From Laccaria trichodermophora (taxonomy: Eukaryota > Basidiomycota > Agaricomycetes > Agaricales > Hydnangiaceae), in contig JACTVC010000043.1 in NCBI GenBank assembly GCA_018417955.1, positions 226,845 to 290,844 on the forward strand: a stretch of DNA of 64,000 bases. The letters run 5' to 3'. The notes beneath the pieces are model-generated. The model had not been told where the DNA came from. It ran no database searches and saw nothing but the letters and a program-made list of their open reading frames with translations. Below, one piece after another: positions 9,708 through 21,243 of this stretch. The position numbers and the translations under genes were made by a program. How positions within the stretch are numbered: the stretch's first letter is position 1; each line of letters opens with the position of its first letter.

Positions 9708-12103
9708 CACTAGTAGCTACCACTTTTTATGATAAATCTTAAACAAATGCCTGCACAGTCATATTTAAATTACCAAGTGTAGTTATGAAATGAAAAACTT
9801 CAGGCAATTGGAATGAAATGCATTTCTTTTCCTGCCTAGCTCTATATCTTTCTTTGCCTAGATCTATCTCTTTCATATTTCATTGCCTACCTGGTGCTAT
9901 TTCATTGCCTGCCTGGGTGTATTTCTTTACTATTTCATTGCCTGCCTGGATCTATTTCATTTGTTGCCCAGGTGTATTTCTTTACTATTTCATTGCCTGC
10001 CTGGATCTATTTCATTTGTTGCCTAGGTCTATTTCTTTACTATTTCATTGCATCTGTGGCGCATTTTTCATTACTTTGCCAGGCCTATTTCATTTCTCAC
10101 CCAGCAAAATATTTCATTCCTTCCCTAGCCAATATCATTGCTATTTCATTGCATCTCTGGCACATTTTTTCATTACTTTGCCAGGCATATTTCATTTCTT
10201 GCCAGGCACAATATCATTGCTATTTCATTGCATCTCTGGCACATTTTTTCATTACTTTGCCAGGCATATTTCATTTCTTGCCAGGCACAATATCATTGCT
10301 ATTTCATTGCATCTCTGGCACATTTTTTCATTACTTTGCCAGGCATATTTCATTCCTTGCCAGGCACAATTCTTACCTGTCAGGGTCTTGATGGTCAGAA
10401 GGGTGGTTACATGACCAATTTCTAAAAATAACCAAAATCAAAGTTGTAGCCCTGCATTCTAGCTTTCTGATTGCACTTCTCATTTTGTCAGGGTCCAGTT
10501 CTAAATTTGGTAATATATCCAAAAATGGTGGAAAAATTGAATATATATATATAAATGGTGTACAGAACATCAGGCACTGCCTTCAGGGTCCATCCCAAAA
10601 TAGAAATACCACCTGGTTTGACCAAAAAGTAAAGAAAACCAAGAGGAGAATGATTTTACCAATCAGGGTCCATGTAATGGGATGTTGGGATGTTGGTCAC
10701 ATGACCAATTATCAAAAATGGTCAAAAACAAAAGTTGTAGCCCTACACTGTAGCTTCCTGAATCTGTTCAAATTATATTCTGAAGTGCTCCCATTGTGGA
10801 GATATGAGGTAAAGGAATCCCAAAAGTGTTGTGTGTGTTTTTTGTTTTTTGTGCATTTTTCTCCATGAATTCAAAACCAAACAATATAATTTCAGTATAT
10901 TTAAAAAGCTAAAAGAAAGAGCTACAATTACCATATCATGGTCATTTTTTCCATGATATGGTAATTGTAGCTCTTTCTTTTAGCTTTTTAAATATACTGA
11001 AATTATATTGTTTGGTTTTGAATTCATGGAGAAAAATGCACAAAAAACAAAAAACACACACAACACTTTTGGGATTCCTTTACCTCATATCTCCACAATG
11101 GGAGCACTTCAGAATATAATTTGAACAGATTCAGGAAGCTACAGTGTAGGGCTACAACTTTTGTTTTTGACCATTTTTGATAATTGGTCATGTGACCAAC
11201 ATCCCAACATCCCATTACATGGACCCTGATTGGTAAAATCATTCTCCTCTTGGTTTTCTTTACTTTTTGGTCAAACCAGGTGGTATTTCTATTTTGGGAT
11301 GGACCCTGAAGGCAGTGCCTGATGTTCTGTACACCATTTATATATATATATTCAATTTTTCCACCATTTTTGGATATATTACCAAATTTAGAACTGGACC
11401 CTGACAAAATGAGAAGTGCAATCAGAAAGCTAGAATGCAGGGCTACAACTTTGATTTTGGTTATTTTTAGAAATTGGTCATGTAACCACCCTTCTGACCA
11501 TCAAGACCCTGACAGGTAAGAATTGTGCCTGGCAAGGAATGAAATATGCCTGGCAAAGTAATGAAAAAATGTGCCAGAGATGCAATGAAATAGCAATGAT
11601 ATTGTGCCTGGCAAGAAATGAAATATGCCTGGCAAAGTAATGAAAAAATGTGCCAGAGATGCAATGAAATAGCAATGATATTGGCTAGGGAAGGAATGAA
11701 ATATTTTGCTGGGTGAGAAATGAAATAGGCCTGGCAAAGTAATGAAAAATGCGCCACAGATGCAATGAAATAGTAAAGAAATAGACCTAGGCAACAAATG
11801 AAATAGATCCAGGCAGGCAATGAAATAGTAAAGAAATACACCTGGGCAACAAATGAAATAGATCCAGGCAGGCAATGAAATAGTAAAGAAATACACCCAG
11901 GCAGGCAATGAAATAGCACCAGGTAGGCAATGAAATATGAAAGAGATAGATCTAGGCAAAGAAAGATATAGAGCTAGGCAGGAAAAGAAATGCATTTCAT
12001 TCCAATTGCCTGAAGTTTTTCATTTCATAACTACACTTGGTAATTTAAATATGACTGTGCAGGCATTTGTTTAAGATTTATCATAAAAGTGGTAGCTACC
12101 ACT
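9708..12103. mobile_element. Giant palindromic (foldback) hAT-type element
   Basis: The 8-bp target duplication CAGTTTGG is present at 9700-9707 and 12104-12111. Ends are CACTAGTAGCTACCAC and its inverted partner GTGGTAGCTACCACT. The two arms meet at about 10946 (..CCATGATATGG..) with almost no loop and are near identical for about 1.2 kb: the same 127-residue open frame appears at 10485-10868 plus and 11024-11407 minus. Arms differ mainly in copy number of a 79-bp unit. No transposase is encoded. TTTCATTGCCTGCC-type motifs fill the outer arms, as in the sister MITE at 4820-5646. Removing the element and one TSD copy restores the frame of the minus-strand KDZ-associated gene. Confidence 0.9.
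10131..10367. repeat. 79-bp tandem repeat, three copies (left arm of palindrome)
   Basis: Units start at 10131, 10210 and 10289 (aatatcattgctatttcattg..). The mirror position in the right arm (about 11525-11682) carries only two units, which accounts for the arm-length difference. Confidence 0.85.
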
Positions 12104-13294
12104 CAGTTTGGACACTTTCCTGTAAGCACAGGGACATCTTGGTATACTCTCTGCTCTTTGATCAAGGTAACCAATGGTATGTCACTACTTTTGGTAGATT
12201 GACGCAATGATCTTGGACTACAACTCTGAGTTTCACATGCAAATGAAGGGGGGCAAATGACATAAGCTGGTTCTATCTTGCTGTGTGATAGAGGGAGTAA
12301 TTTTTTTTTATAACCCCCCTTCTCATCAAATTCAAGCAGCCAGCCAGCTTGTCAAGCTTTCCAGCAAGAAGATCAACTTTTGCATTTTCATCTGGCTCTC
12401 GTGCAAGTTCATTTTCAGAGAATAAAGTTTCAACCCTCTTCTTTCCAAGTTTGTTTACCAGTGCATTGCTCAATGCAATTATCCATCCTGAAATCTGCAC
12501 TTTGTTTTCATCACCACAAATCTGTTGTTGTTGATGAAAGAAAATGAAGATTTAATAAATCAGGATTCTCAAATAGTGTGAATGAGATTGTGAGAACAGT
12601 TGCCAAAGAAATATTAGAGCCAAAGATTGTCTGGATTGCATCACTAAATATGCTGAATGGAATATTTGGAAAAGGACATTGCCCTGAAGAGGTAGCAGAT
12701 GCCAATGAAACTAGATTTGACCAGATCAAGAGCCAGACTAAAATCCAGTGCTGGGATACAAGTGATATAGCTGATGACAAGAGCAGAAAAGTAAATCTGA
12801 AAAAGAAACTAGAACTATTGTACAAATCAGTATTTCTTCTTTCATTTACACTCCAAACACATCAAAAAGAAAAGAAAGAAAATCATAACACTACTTACTC
12901 AGAAGCTTCCTCATCTGAACCCCTTGCCTCTTTCAACTTCTTGTGCTTTCTCTGCACCCATGGTCGATCTTTCTCATGATTCTTCTTCTTTGGACTGTCT
13001 GAGGCTTTTCTCTTCCCCTTGGGATCACATCTCTTCAGCTCTCCCTCCCAATCTTTATCCTCAAGCCACTTCTTCAAGTCAGGAAAGGACAGAGATCAAC
13101 TGGTCTTAATCCCCCACAAATCCTCAGTACAGAGGCAATCTTCCAAGTCATCAAGCCAATCTCACATATCTGGATACTCCTGTGCTTGTAAAAACAATGG
13201 CTTCCAAGTTTGGTAGAACTGTGACTTGGCGATGAAAATATCAATGAAGGTGATGATGCTGGGAACCCAGATAGCTGCATCATTAAACTGTGCC
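12104..13294 (-). pseudogene. KDZ-associated gene, middle part
   Basis: Read on the minus strand from 13294: FNDAAIWVPSIITFIDIFIA.. (continuing a frame cut by the LINE), a stop, DWLDDLEDCLCTEDLWG, a second stop, then a Lys-rich tract (KGKRKASDSPKKKNHEKDRPW) ending about 12898. After a putative intron (acceptor CAACAACAG near 12522) comes ICGDENKVQISGWIIALSNALVNKLGKK.., a region to about 12290, and finally VTLIKEQRVYQDVPVLTGKC at about 12195-12112, which joins the CxC motif beyond the palindrome. Two in-frame stops and three insertions show it is inactive. Between about 12580 and 12880 neither strand gives a clear exon. Confidence 0.55.
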
Positions 13295-14609
13295 CTAAGA
13301 CCTTTCTTGGACCAGAACCACGTGGCACCCCGACTAGGACCCCGAAAATTTTGGGCAACTTATCGACTACAAAATGAGCACCTGGTCTAGATACAGCATA
13401 AAGAACGTTAAAACTAGTTTCAAACTCATAGAAAACGAGCCCAGATCATGTCTGGGACTGGTGCAAAACCCAGGACACAGACGACTCTGACAAGTAAAGG
13501 TAAAATGACAATCACTCAACAGGCCCAACCTGTCGAAGCAGAAGTACAACCACAAGAACGGAAAAGGACAAGGGCGGCTGGATTGGTGGAGATGGAGGGG
13601 AACGACCAGGAGATTAGCGACACTGAAAAAGGAAAGATATACCTTGAGGAGACACTCACATTCATACCAGCAGGCGCGACGCCCACTTTGGACGCACTAT
13701 CAACAGCCCTCTTCCAGATAGCAGCTATGCAGGGAATAGGATGCCCAGCAGTCAACGTGGTCCGTGCAGTTGCATATCTATTGAAGGAAATCAAGCTGGA
13801 AGAAGTAACAAAGGCCAGCAGAAGCATCGCCAACATGCAGTTCGGCGAGATGGCAAGCGATCTGAAAGAATACATGGAGGGTCTGAAGGAGAAGGTGGCA
13901 GAGGAGCTGGAGAAGAGAACAGAGGTGCTGGAGAAGAAAACAGGGGAGTTAGTGGAGGTGATGGAAAAGGCAGCGCAACAGGCAGGAAGTATCGGGAACT
14001 CAACTTACAGGGACGCGCTAACTAGGTTGGCATCTGGAGCACCACCAGATACCAATCCCAGGCTGGCAGCAAAGGAGAGCATCCGACAACGACAGGCCCT
14101 CATCAACTTACCCAGGGACTCAAAACTCAGAGATTGCGCCAACATGGTTCTTGTGGGCAAGTTCTCGGAGGCGATGGGAAAGGCGACAAGCCAGAAACAC
14201 AAAATGAGGTCGGCATTGAAGCTTCAAAATGGGGGGATACTGGTGGAGTGTACTTTACCCTCCCCCACGGATTCCAGATGGACTCCAGATGGACTCCATG
14301 GATCCACCTGGAGTCCAGGTGGACTCCACACAGGAAGGACCTCACCCTACATTTTTGCTGAAAATCCATCTGGACTCCACATGGACTCCACCTGGAATCC
14401 AAGTGGCCTCCAGATGGATTCAATCAGAGTTCCAACATGGACTCTGCCTTGCACAAATTATAAAAAAATCCCAACTTTAGCCAGATGTCATGACTTAATC
14501 TAATTCAGACCATATGTTCAATCCCAAGAATTCCTTATGATATTTGTATTTGAACAAAGATAATTCAAGTGTATTTATTGGATAGAACTACATACATGTA
14601 TTTTACTAC

Positions 14610-15480
14610 TTCAAATGGAGAAGGGAGGAAGTGATAGAGTGAGGGAGGGGAAGGGAGTGATGAAGGGGGGATGGAGGGGAAGGGTGTGATGGAGGGGGGA
14701 TGGAGGGGAAGGGTGTGATGGAGGGGAACAGTGTGATAGAGGGGAGGGTGTGATGGAGGGGAGGGAGTGGTGGAGGGATGGAGGGCAGGGGGGGGGAGGG
14801 AGGGAATGGAGGGGGGAGACAATGGTCGTCATGTCGTTGACGTGGGTCTTCGCATCGTCGTCGTCGTGGGTCATGGCCACGTCATTGACATGGGTCGTGG
14901 TCGTGTCGTGGTCGCATTGTGGTCGACATGGGCCGTTGTCGTGTCGTTGATGTGGGTTGTCGTGTTGTCGTCGACGCGGGTTGTCGTCGCATTGTCGTTG
15001 ACGTGGGTCGTTGTCATGTCGTGGTCGCATTGTGGTCGACGTCGGTTGTTGTCACGTCATCGATGTGGGTCGTTGTCGCATCGTTGTTGACGTGGGTCGC
15101 CATTGCGTTGTCGTCGACGTGGGTCGTTGTCATGTCGTTGTGCCGTGGGTCGTTGTCACCTCATCGTCAATGTGGGTCGTCGTCACGTCGTTGTGACGTG
15201 GGTCGTCGTTGACGTGGGTCGTCGTCACGTCGTCGTTGACATGGGTCGTCGTCATGTCGTCGACGTGGGTTGTGGTCGCGTCGTTGACGTGGGTCATCGT
15301 CACGTCGTCGTCGCATCATCGTTGTGGGTCGTCGTCGCATCGTCGGTGATGTGGGTCGTCATCACGTCGTCGTTGATGTGGGCTGTGGCCGCGTCATCGC
15401 CGTGGTGACGTTGGTGTGGGCGGTCGTCGACGGCAGTGGACGGTGTCGGCGTGGGCGATGTGGTGAGCGAGGGGGGCTCG
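14610..15480. repeat. Low-complexity interior of MULE copy B
   Basis: Bases 14610-14820 are G/A-rich (ggaggggaaggg words). Bases 14820-15480 are degenerate GTCGTCGTGGGT words of 9-24 bp. All six frames stay open for long stretches and give repetitive peptides, which I treat as composition artefacts. Confidence 0.85.
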
Positions 15481-15622
15481 TCGTGAGGGATGGTGGTTGG
15501 ATGGTGGTGGTTGAGGAACAAGATGCACAAATAAAAAACAAACACTGTGCACATGTGTTGAACGTGCAGAACATGCCGAGCAACGTGGCCATATAGATCA
15601 CTAGTTGGCCTTAGCTTTTAAA

Positions 15623-15705
15623 GGCCTTGTGGTTCAACGGCTAATTGTCTGGCTATTAAGTTTGACTCTGTCCATCAGCTCCAGGGTTCAATTCTTGCTC
15701 GTGCA
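15623..15705 (+). ncRNA. tRNA-like pol III promoter remnant inside MULE copy B (candidate)
   Basis: An A-box match TGGTTCAACGG (15630-15640) and a B-box match GGTTCAATTCT (15685-15695) are spaced 55 bp apart, with a T run at 15712-15717 that could end pol III transcription. The acceptor and T stems do not pair well, so a functional tRNA is unlikely. A decayed tRNA or tRNA-derived SINE head captured by the element is a better reading. Chance matches to the boxes cannot be excluded. Confidence 0.35.
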
Positions 15706-16921
15706 CTTTCATTTTTTATATATAATAAATAAAGTAAGGCAGTTGATCCACATGGATTCCAGATGGATTCCAGATGGAGTCTCACTGGGTCCCTGTGTTC
15801 TGAGGTGGAGTCCATGCTGGAGTCCATGTTGTCCACATGGAGCAACTGGACTCCAACTGGACTCCAGCTGGAATCCAGATGGATTCTAGACAAAAAATTG
15901 GCTGGGTTACCACCAAAAAAAAATTGTCTAAAATCCACCTGGACTCCAGGTGGATCCATGGAGTCCATCTGGAGTCCACATGGAATCTGTGGGGGAGAGT
16001 AAAGTCCTCCTGGTGGAGATGGTTACGGACAATGGCGCAGCGTGGTTGGCTTCCAAGGTGAACGCAGAGGCCTTCCTGCAGGAGCTGGGGGAGTCAGAGG
16101 CCTCTTTCAAGACAAGGTCATACAACGTTATCGCTTACTACATGCCATTGAGCCTGGACCCCAGCAGCAAGAAGGACAGGAAGGAGATTGAAGAAACTAA
16201 TGGAATCCCAACAGGTGTACTGACGAAAATTAGGTGGATCAAGCCCCCAATGTGGAGGCATCTGGACCAGTGCCTTGCCCATGTCATCATCACCTTCTCA
16301 GACGCGGATACGGCAAACAGGGCAATAGTCAACGGTCTGTCGATTTGCCACAAGAGAGTCTTGGTAGTGAAGTGCAGGAAGGAGCCTGTTCGCTGCCTCA
16401 AATGCCAAGGATGGGACCATATCGCTGCGGAGTATGCGGTACTTGTGGGGCAAGGGACCACTGGACCAGCAAGTGCAACCAACAAGGGGTCACTTTCTGT
16501 ATGTCGTGCAAAACGGATGACCACACCAGCTGGGACCGCGGATGCCTGACTTTCCTCAGGAAGGTTGACGAACTCAATGCAAGGGACCCAGCAAATGACA
16601 TCCCCTTCTTCCCGGCAAGAGAGACATGGACATGGTCTCAATCCTACCCGTCACAAGGCCGATGAGTCCCACCAGTGGAGATACAGGTAAACTACACCTA
16701 GGCAGGCTCACAGAAAAATAGATACAGACAAACACAGCTCAACTTCAACCCAGCGGCCCCAGGTGGAAGACCTTACACCAGGGAACTGTGGAAGCAACAA
16801 CGGTCGAAGCCGCCAGCAGCTAAGTCCCCTCCTCCAAATTTCCCCAATCCAGAATCCCCGATAGCCCCTTTGGCATCGAGCAACGGCTCGCCGCCCCCTG
16901 ATAGCTCCTCCCCCACAGATA

Positions 16922-19900
16922 TTGCCCATGTCTGAACAACCAGAACAACGGATGATGAGACTACGGATCTTACAAGTAAACTTGAACAAGTCTCAAAAGG
17001 CACACTTGGAATTGTATAACAGAGTATCAGGGAAGGAGTGGGACATTGTTCTGGTGCAGAAGCCGCATGTAACCTTCACAGGAAACATAAGGATGCCGAA
17101 TGGATTTGTGTCAGTGGTGCCAGCAGACAGATACAAGGATGGTGCTCCAGTAACAAGAGCGGTCACCTGAGTTAGCTCAGCACTGGCAACAAGCTTGTGG
17201 AAGATCATGAACGTCCCTGGAACTAACGATGTTACAGTTATACAGATGACAGGTGCCTATGGATGGTTGATGATCATCAATATCTACAATGACTGCACAC
17301 ATTCCAGAACATTATGCTCCGTCTGCAAGTTCTTACGTGTAAACCAGGCGGATGTTCTGGCAAGGGAGGACGACCACCTGATTTGGGCAGGAGACTTCAA
17401 CAGGCACCATCCAATGTGGGATGAGGAGGGGGATGACAGGCTGTTCACGGTGAAGGCATTGGAAGATGTGGGTCAACTAATCGAAATCTTAGCCAACCAC
17501 AACCTGAAGATGGCCTTACCGAAAGGTCAACCCACCCTAGAGCACATGGTAATGAAGAGGTACTCGTGTCCAGACAACGTGTGGTGCACAGAGGAAGTTT
17601 TCAATCTGATTATCAGATGCGAGGTCAATCCCTCGTTAAGGCTGCCAGCCACTGACCATTTCCCCATAGCTACCTACATTGACTTGCCACAGGTGCGATC
17701 AGTACAACAGATGTCCTACAACTTCAGAGTGGCGGACTGGGAGGACTTCCAAGAGAACCTGGCAATACGGCTCCTTGAAATCCCACCACCTCAGCCAATC
17801 ACAACAGAGCAGCAATTCCGGGAGGCAGCTGAAGACCTAACAGCGGTGCTACAGGACACGATACGCACTAGAATCCTGGAAAACAAGCCATGCCCGTTCT
17901 TGAAAAGATGGTGGAACAATGATCTTAGCCGTCAGAAGACTGAGATAAAGAAGCTAAGTCGTCTCACATACAGATTCAGGACCCTTCCAGATCACGCATC
18001 GCACTCAGAGCTACAGAAGGCCAGGAATATGTATGGCGAGGCGATAGTAGAAGCCAAATGTGAACATTGGGAGGAATTTCTGGAGAACATGGCGGAGCAG
18101 GACCTCTGGATGGCGAACCACTATTTCAAGGAACCAACAAGCGATGGGGGCAAATCAAGGATACCGATGCTCAAGGTCCCAAGCGAAGGCGCAGGTGGAC
18201 CACTACAGGAAATCAACACAAATGATGGCAAGGCAGAAATCCTCGCACAAGCTTTCTTTCCCAAGAAACCTGACCATTCCAGAGTCCCAGAGAACTACGA
18301 TTACCCGGAGCCACTCCCACCACCACCCCCTATCACACTGGAACAAGTGGAATGTCAGATAAAGCGGCTCTCTCCGTTCAAGGCAAGTGGTCCAGACAAA
18401 ATCCCAAATGTGGTACTCCAGAAGTGTTTCAGACACATCTCGGAGTATCTAGTATATCTCTTCAGAGGCATCTTCACGCTGAGGACTTACTATTCAGGAT
18501 GGCAGGAGTTCACAATGGCGGTCTTGAGGAAGCCAGGTAAACCGAACTACGAAGTGCTGAAGGCCTATTGTCCAATAGCCCTGTTATGCACAATACCGAA
18601 GGTACTGACAGCTATAGTAGTGGAGAACATAAGCCACCTTGTGGAGAAGGAGTTCCTACTGCCAGACACGCACTTCGGAGGACGGCCAGGCTGTACCACG
18701 ATGGATGCCATACACTACCTTGTGGGCAAGATCAAGGCAGCTTGGGGTAAGAGGAAGGTCACCTCTGTGCTCTTTCTGGATGTTGAGGGGGCCTTCCCCA
18801 ATGCAGTTACTGACAGGCTAATCCACAATCTGAAGAAAAGGCAAATTCCAATGACCTACGTCAAGTTCATCGAGCGGCTCTTACAGGGGAGGAAGACAAG
18901 GCTAAAGTTTGACAATTTTATATCAGAACTCATCGACATCGAAAATGGGATCAGACAAGGAGACCCCATATCAATGTTGCTGTACATACTCTACAATGCG
19001 GACCTACTAGAAGCCCTACAAAGACTGGAGGAAGATGCTATCAGATGCGTGGATGACGCTCTTGTTATTGCAACAGCGAAAACATTCAAACAGACAACAC
19101 GGGCACTCAAGAGTTACATGGAATGACGGGAGGGAGGTTTCAAATGGGCGAAGGATCACAATTTGAAGTTTGAGCTGAGCAAGGTGGCCATTTTGCACTG
19201 CCAGCCAATGGCGAGGAAGGAAGGCAATCAACCAAACCCAGTACTCTGGCTAGAGGGGAGCGTGGTGAAGGAAGTGGAGAGCTACAAGTACCTGGGGGTA
19301 CATGTCAACAGCCAGTTGAGGTGGAGAACACAGGAGAACGAAGCAATTGCGAAGGCGACCTCTTACATCCTTATGTTTCACAGGCTAACACGCACAAGTT
19401 TAGGTATCAGGCCCAGGCTTATGCAGCTACTGTACGTTTCGGTGGCCATCCCGAAGATGACATATGCACTTGATGTTTGGTATGTGCCTCCACACAAGAA
19501 GGAGGGCATGCGGAAAAACAGCGGGTCAGTACGGGTGTTGAAGTCCATGGGTAAGATACAGAGGATAGCTACAAAGGTGATCACAGGGGGTCTTTGGACC
19601 TCACCAACCGACCTGTTGGACGCGCATGCCAGGGTATTGCCAGTCAACTTAATGCTTGAAAGGATTTGTCATGTGGCAACAGTACGAGCAGTGACTTTAC
19701 CAGATGGCCATCCGACACGGGACATGATACAAGGATACAGCAAGAAGCTGGCAAGAACACACCTCGCCCCCTTCAGAAGCTGGTCAAGTGCTTCAAGATC
19801 AGACCAAGACGATTCGAGACAGTTATGCCAGACCCAAGGCCACTGACTTACAAGAGGGTCTTCTCAACCAAGATCACAGAAACAAAGGAGGAAGGAAAAG

Positions 19901-20718
19901 ACGAGGCGGACATAAGGATATATACAGATGGGTCGGGCTATGAAGGAAACGTTGGCGCAGCTGCGACTGACAGCCAGGCATTCATTAGGTCAACGGGTGT
20001 GAGAAAGATGAAGCCAGGGCAATACCTTGTAATGGAGTACCTGCGGCTGACTGAGGTAATGACCAATGGAACTGACATCCCTATCAGGCCAGGCATGGCT
20101 AAATTTGCACTCAAGTGGGTAGCAGCACATGAGGGGGTAGTAGGAAACGAAAGGGTGGATGAAGAAGCAAAGAAGGCGGCACAGGGGGACTCAAGCCCGC
20201 GGGAGGAGCTACTGCCAATACTACGAAGACAGCTGCCATACAGCACCTCAGCGGTCAAGCAGGAATTCGTGGAGAAGTTGAAGGCAAGGTGGACAGAAAC
20301 GTGGAGGGACTCACCACGCTATGCAAAATTTCAGCATATCGACGCAAACTTCCCATTCAACAAGTTCCGGAAAATCAGCAACGAACTGTCAAGGCCACAA
20401 GCGAGTCTATTGATGCAGCTACGTACTGGACACATACCACTGAACAGCTACCTATACAACATCAAAAAGTCGAGGACCAGGAGATGTGACACGTGTTGGA
20501 GCACGAGGAGGATGGAGATCACGGAGATGGTGATACACTTCCTATTTGAGTGTCAAACTTACGCGGCAGAGTGCTTTGATATGGATAGAGCCCTGGGCCA
20601 CTACTCGAGGGACCTCAAGGGGATACTGGAGAGTATGAAAAGGATAAAGGAACTGCTCAAGTTTGTGGGGAGAACAAAGCGGTTCAAGAAGTCGCTTGGA
20701 GACTCTATAGACTTATAA
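16922..20718 (+). pseudogene. LINE ORF2: AP-type endonuclease, reverse transcriptase, RNase H
   Basis: Starts MPMSEQPEQRMMRLRILQVNLNKSQ. The endonuclease region has WDIVLVQKPHV, then WAGDFNRHHPMWD and TDHFPIATY. An in-frame TGA breaks it at 17168. Reverse transcriptase follows: LRKPGKPNYEVLKAY, FLDVEGAFPNAV (first catalytic Asp), GIRQGDPIS and CVDDALV (YVDD-type box with Cys for Tyr). A second TGA at 19124 is followed by FKWAKDHNLKFELSK in the same frame. A frameshift near 19790 leads to RNase H: YTDGSGYEGNVGAAA and WVAAHEGVVGNERVDEEAK. The RNase H middle segment with the second acidic residue seems shortened. A CxxC..H..C tail (RRCDTCWS..HFLFEC) closes the protein at 20718. Dead copy. Confidence 0.85.
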
Positions 20719-21243
20719 CACCGAGAAACAAAGCATGGACAGATTAGCTGATGTTCTGTCAGCGGGTTCGCCCTCAAAAACCCCACTCTATCTTTTACCT
20801 GCATTTCAGCTTGCGGACTTCAAGCACTAATCACACTCAGCCAGACCGACCACGTCGAACAGTCACTCAAGCAAACAGCAACAAAACACCAACAATATTT
20901 TCATTCACCTGAACACGCTCATCCCGTATTAGCTGTACCCTTCGCTTTGCGATCGGGTACTTGGAAGAAGAAACACATCACATACAGACTGCATCAGATA
21001 AGCAGAGGGACACGAGACTACCCCACTCACCATACGGACATGTTCCCAAACGGTGTTTCTGTGCCAGGCTGTGTGGGGGAATGAACGCCTCGGGCGTGCC
21101 TTCACCAGTGCAGGGGACAGTCAACGGGGGTCAGGTATAAGGCATTAGGGGCCTTAGGTAGTCTACAAAGTTGTAAAGTCTGACATGGGGCCTCGCCCCA
21201 ATAGACTATAAATTTGACATTAAAAAAAAAAAAAAACTGTGCC

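Larger units (their letters stand above)
14249..16009 (+). mobile_element. MULE-like non-autonomous element, copy B (complete, 9-bp TSD)
   Basis: The direct repeat CTGGTGGAG lies at 14240-14248 and 16010-16018, exactly at the break in LINE ORF1. Ends are TGTACTTTACCCTCCCCCAC and, inverted, GTGGGGGAGAGTAAAGTCCTC. A 9-bp duplication with long compound terminal repeats is characteristic of Mutator-like elements. Subterminal blocks of GGATTCCAGATGGACTCC-type motifs (14265-14420 and 15735-15990) flank a GGGAGGGG tract and a GTCGTCGTGG tract. No transposase is encoded, so it needs one supplied elsewhere. Confidence 0.85.
13448..16664 (+). pseudogene. LINE ORF1 (Gag-like nucleic-acid-binding protein), split by MULE copy B
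   Basis: The 5' part (13448-14248, MSGTGAKPRTQT..) carries a long charged coiled coil at about residues 135-180 (LKEKVAEELEKRTEVLEKK). It reads ..NGGILVE before the insertion and resumes as MVTDNGAAWLASKV at 16019, in the same frame once one copy of the 9-bp duplication is removed. The C-terminal part has CCHC-type knuckles: CLKCQGWDH, then CGTCGARDHWTSKC and CMSCKTDDH..C. The latter two lie in another frame, so a frameshift sits near 16430. The last open frame ends near 16664. The protein would coat LINE RNA. This copy cannot make it because of the insertion and the shift. Confidence 0.8.
13295..21233 (+). mobile_element. Non-LTR retrotransposon (LINE, APE-RT-RNaseH type), about 6.2 kb plus an inserted MULE
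   Basis: Flanked by the direct repeat AAACTGTGCC (13285-13294 and 21234-21243), with an A-tail at 21222-21236. The exact 3' limit is ambiguous within the A run. Order: 5' leader, ORF1 with coiled coil and CCHC zinc knuckles, ORF2 with endonuclease, reverse transcriptase and RNase H, then a 3' UTR of about 500 bp. This order, and the RNase H, fit fungal Tad1/I-type LINEs. It landed in the minus-strand KDZ-associated gene (..AEWKAQ | FNDAAIW..). Several stops and frameshifts plus the MULE at 14249-16009 make it inactive. Confidence 0.88.

Noticed and set aside
9818..10414. Plus-strand frame of 198 codons and its mirror on the minus strand
   Set aside because: Built from 79-bp and TTTCATTGCC-type repeats inside the palindrome; it changes with repeat number between arms.
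10485..11407. Identical 127-codon frames in both palindrome arms as a real gene
   Set aside because: Identity only reflects the palindrome. No motif and no codon bias that I can see.
14750..15600. Many overlapping open frames on both strands (for example 14767-15090, 15103-15408)
   Set aside because: GTCGTCGTGG-type simple repeats keep all frames open. The peptides are V/D/R/S repeats with no family.
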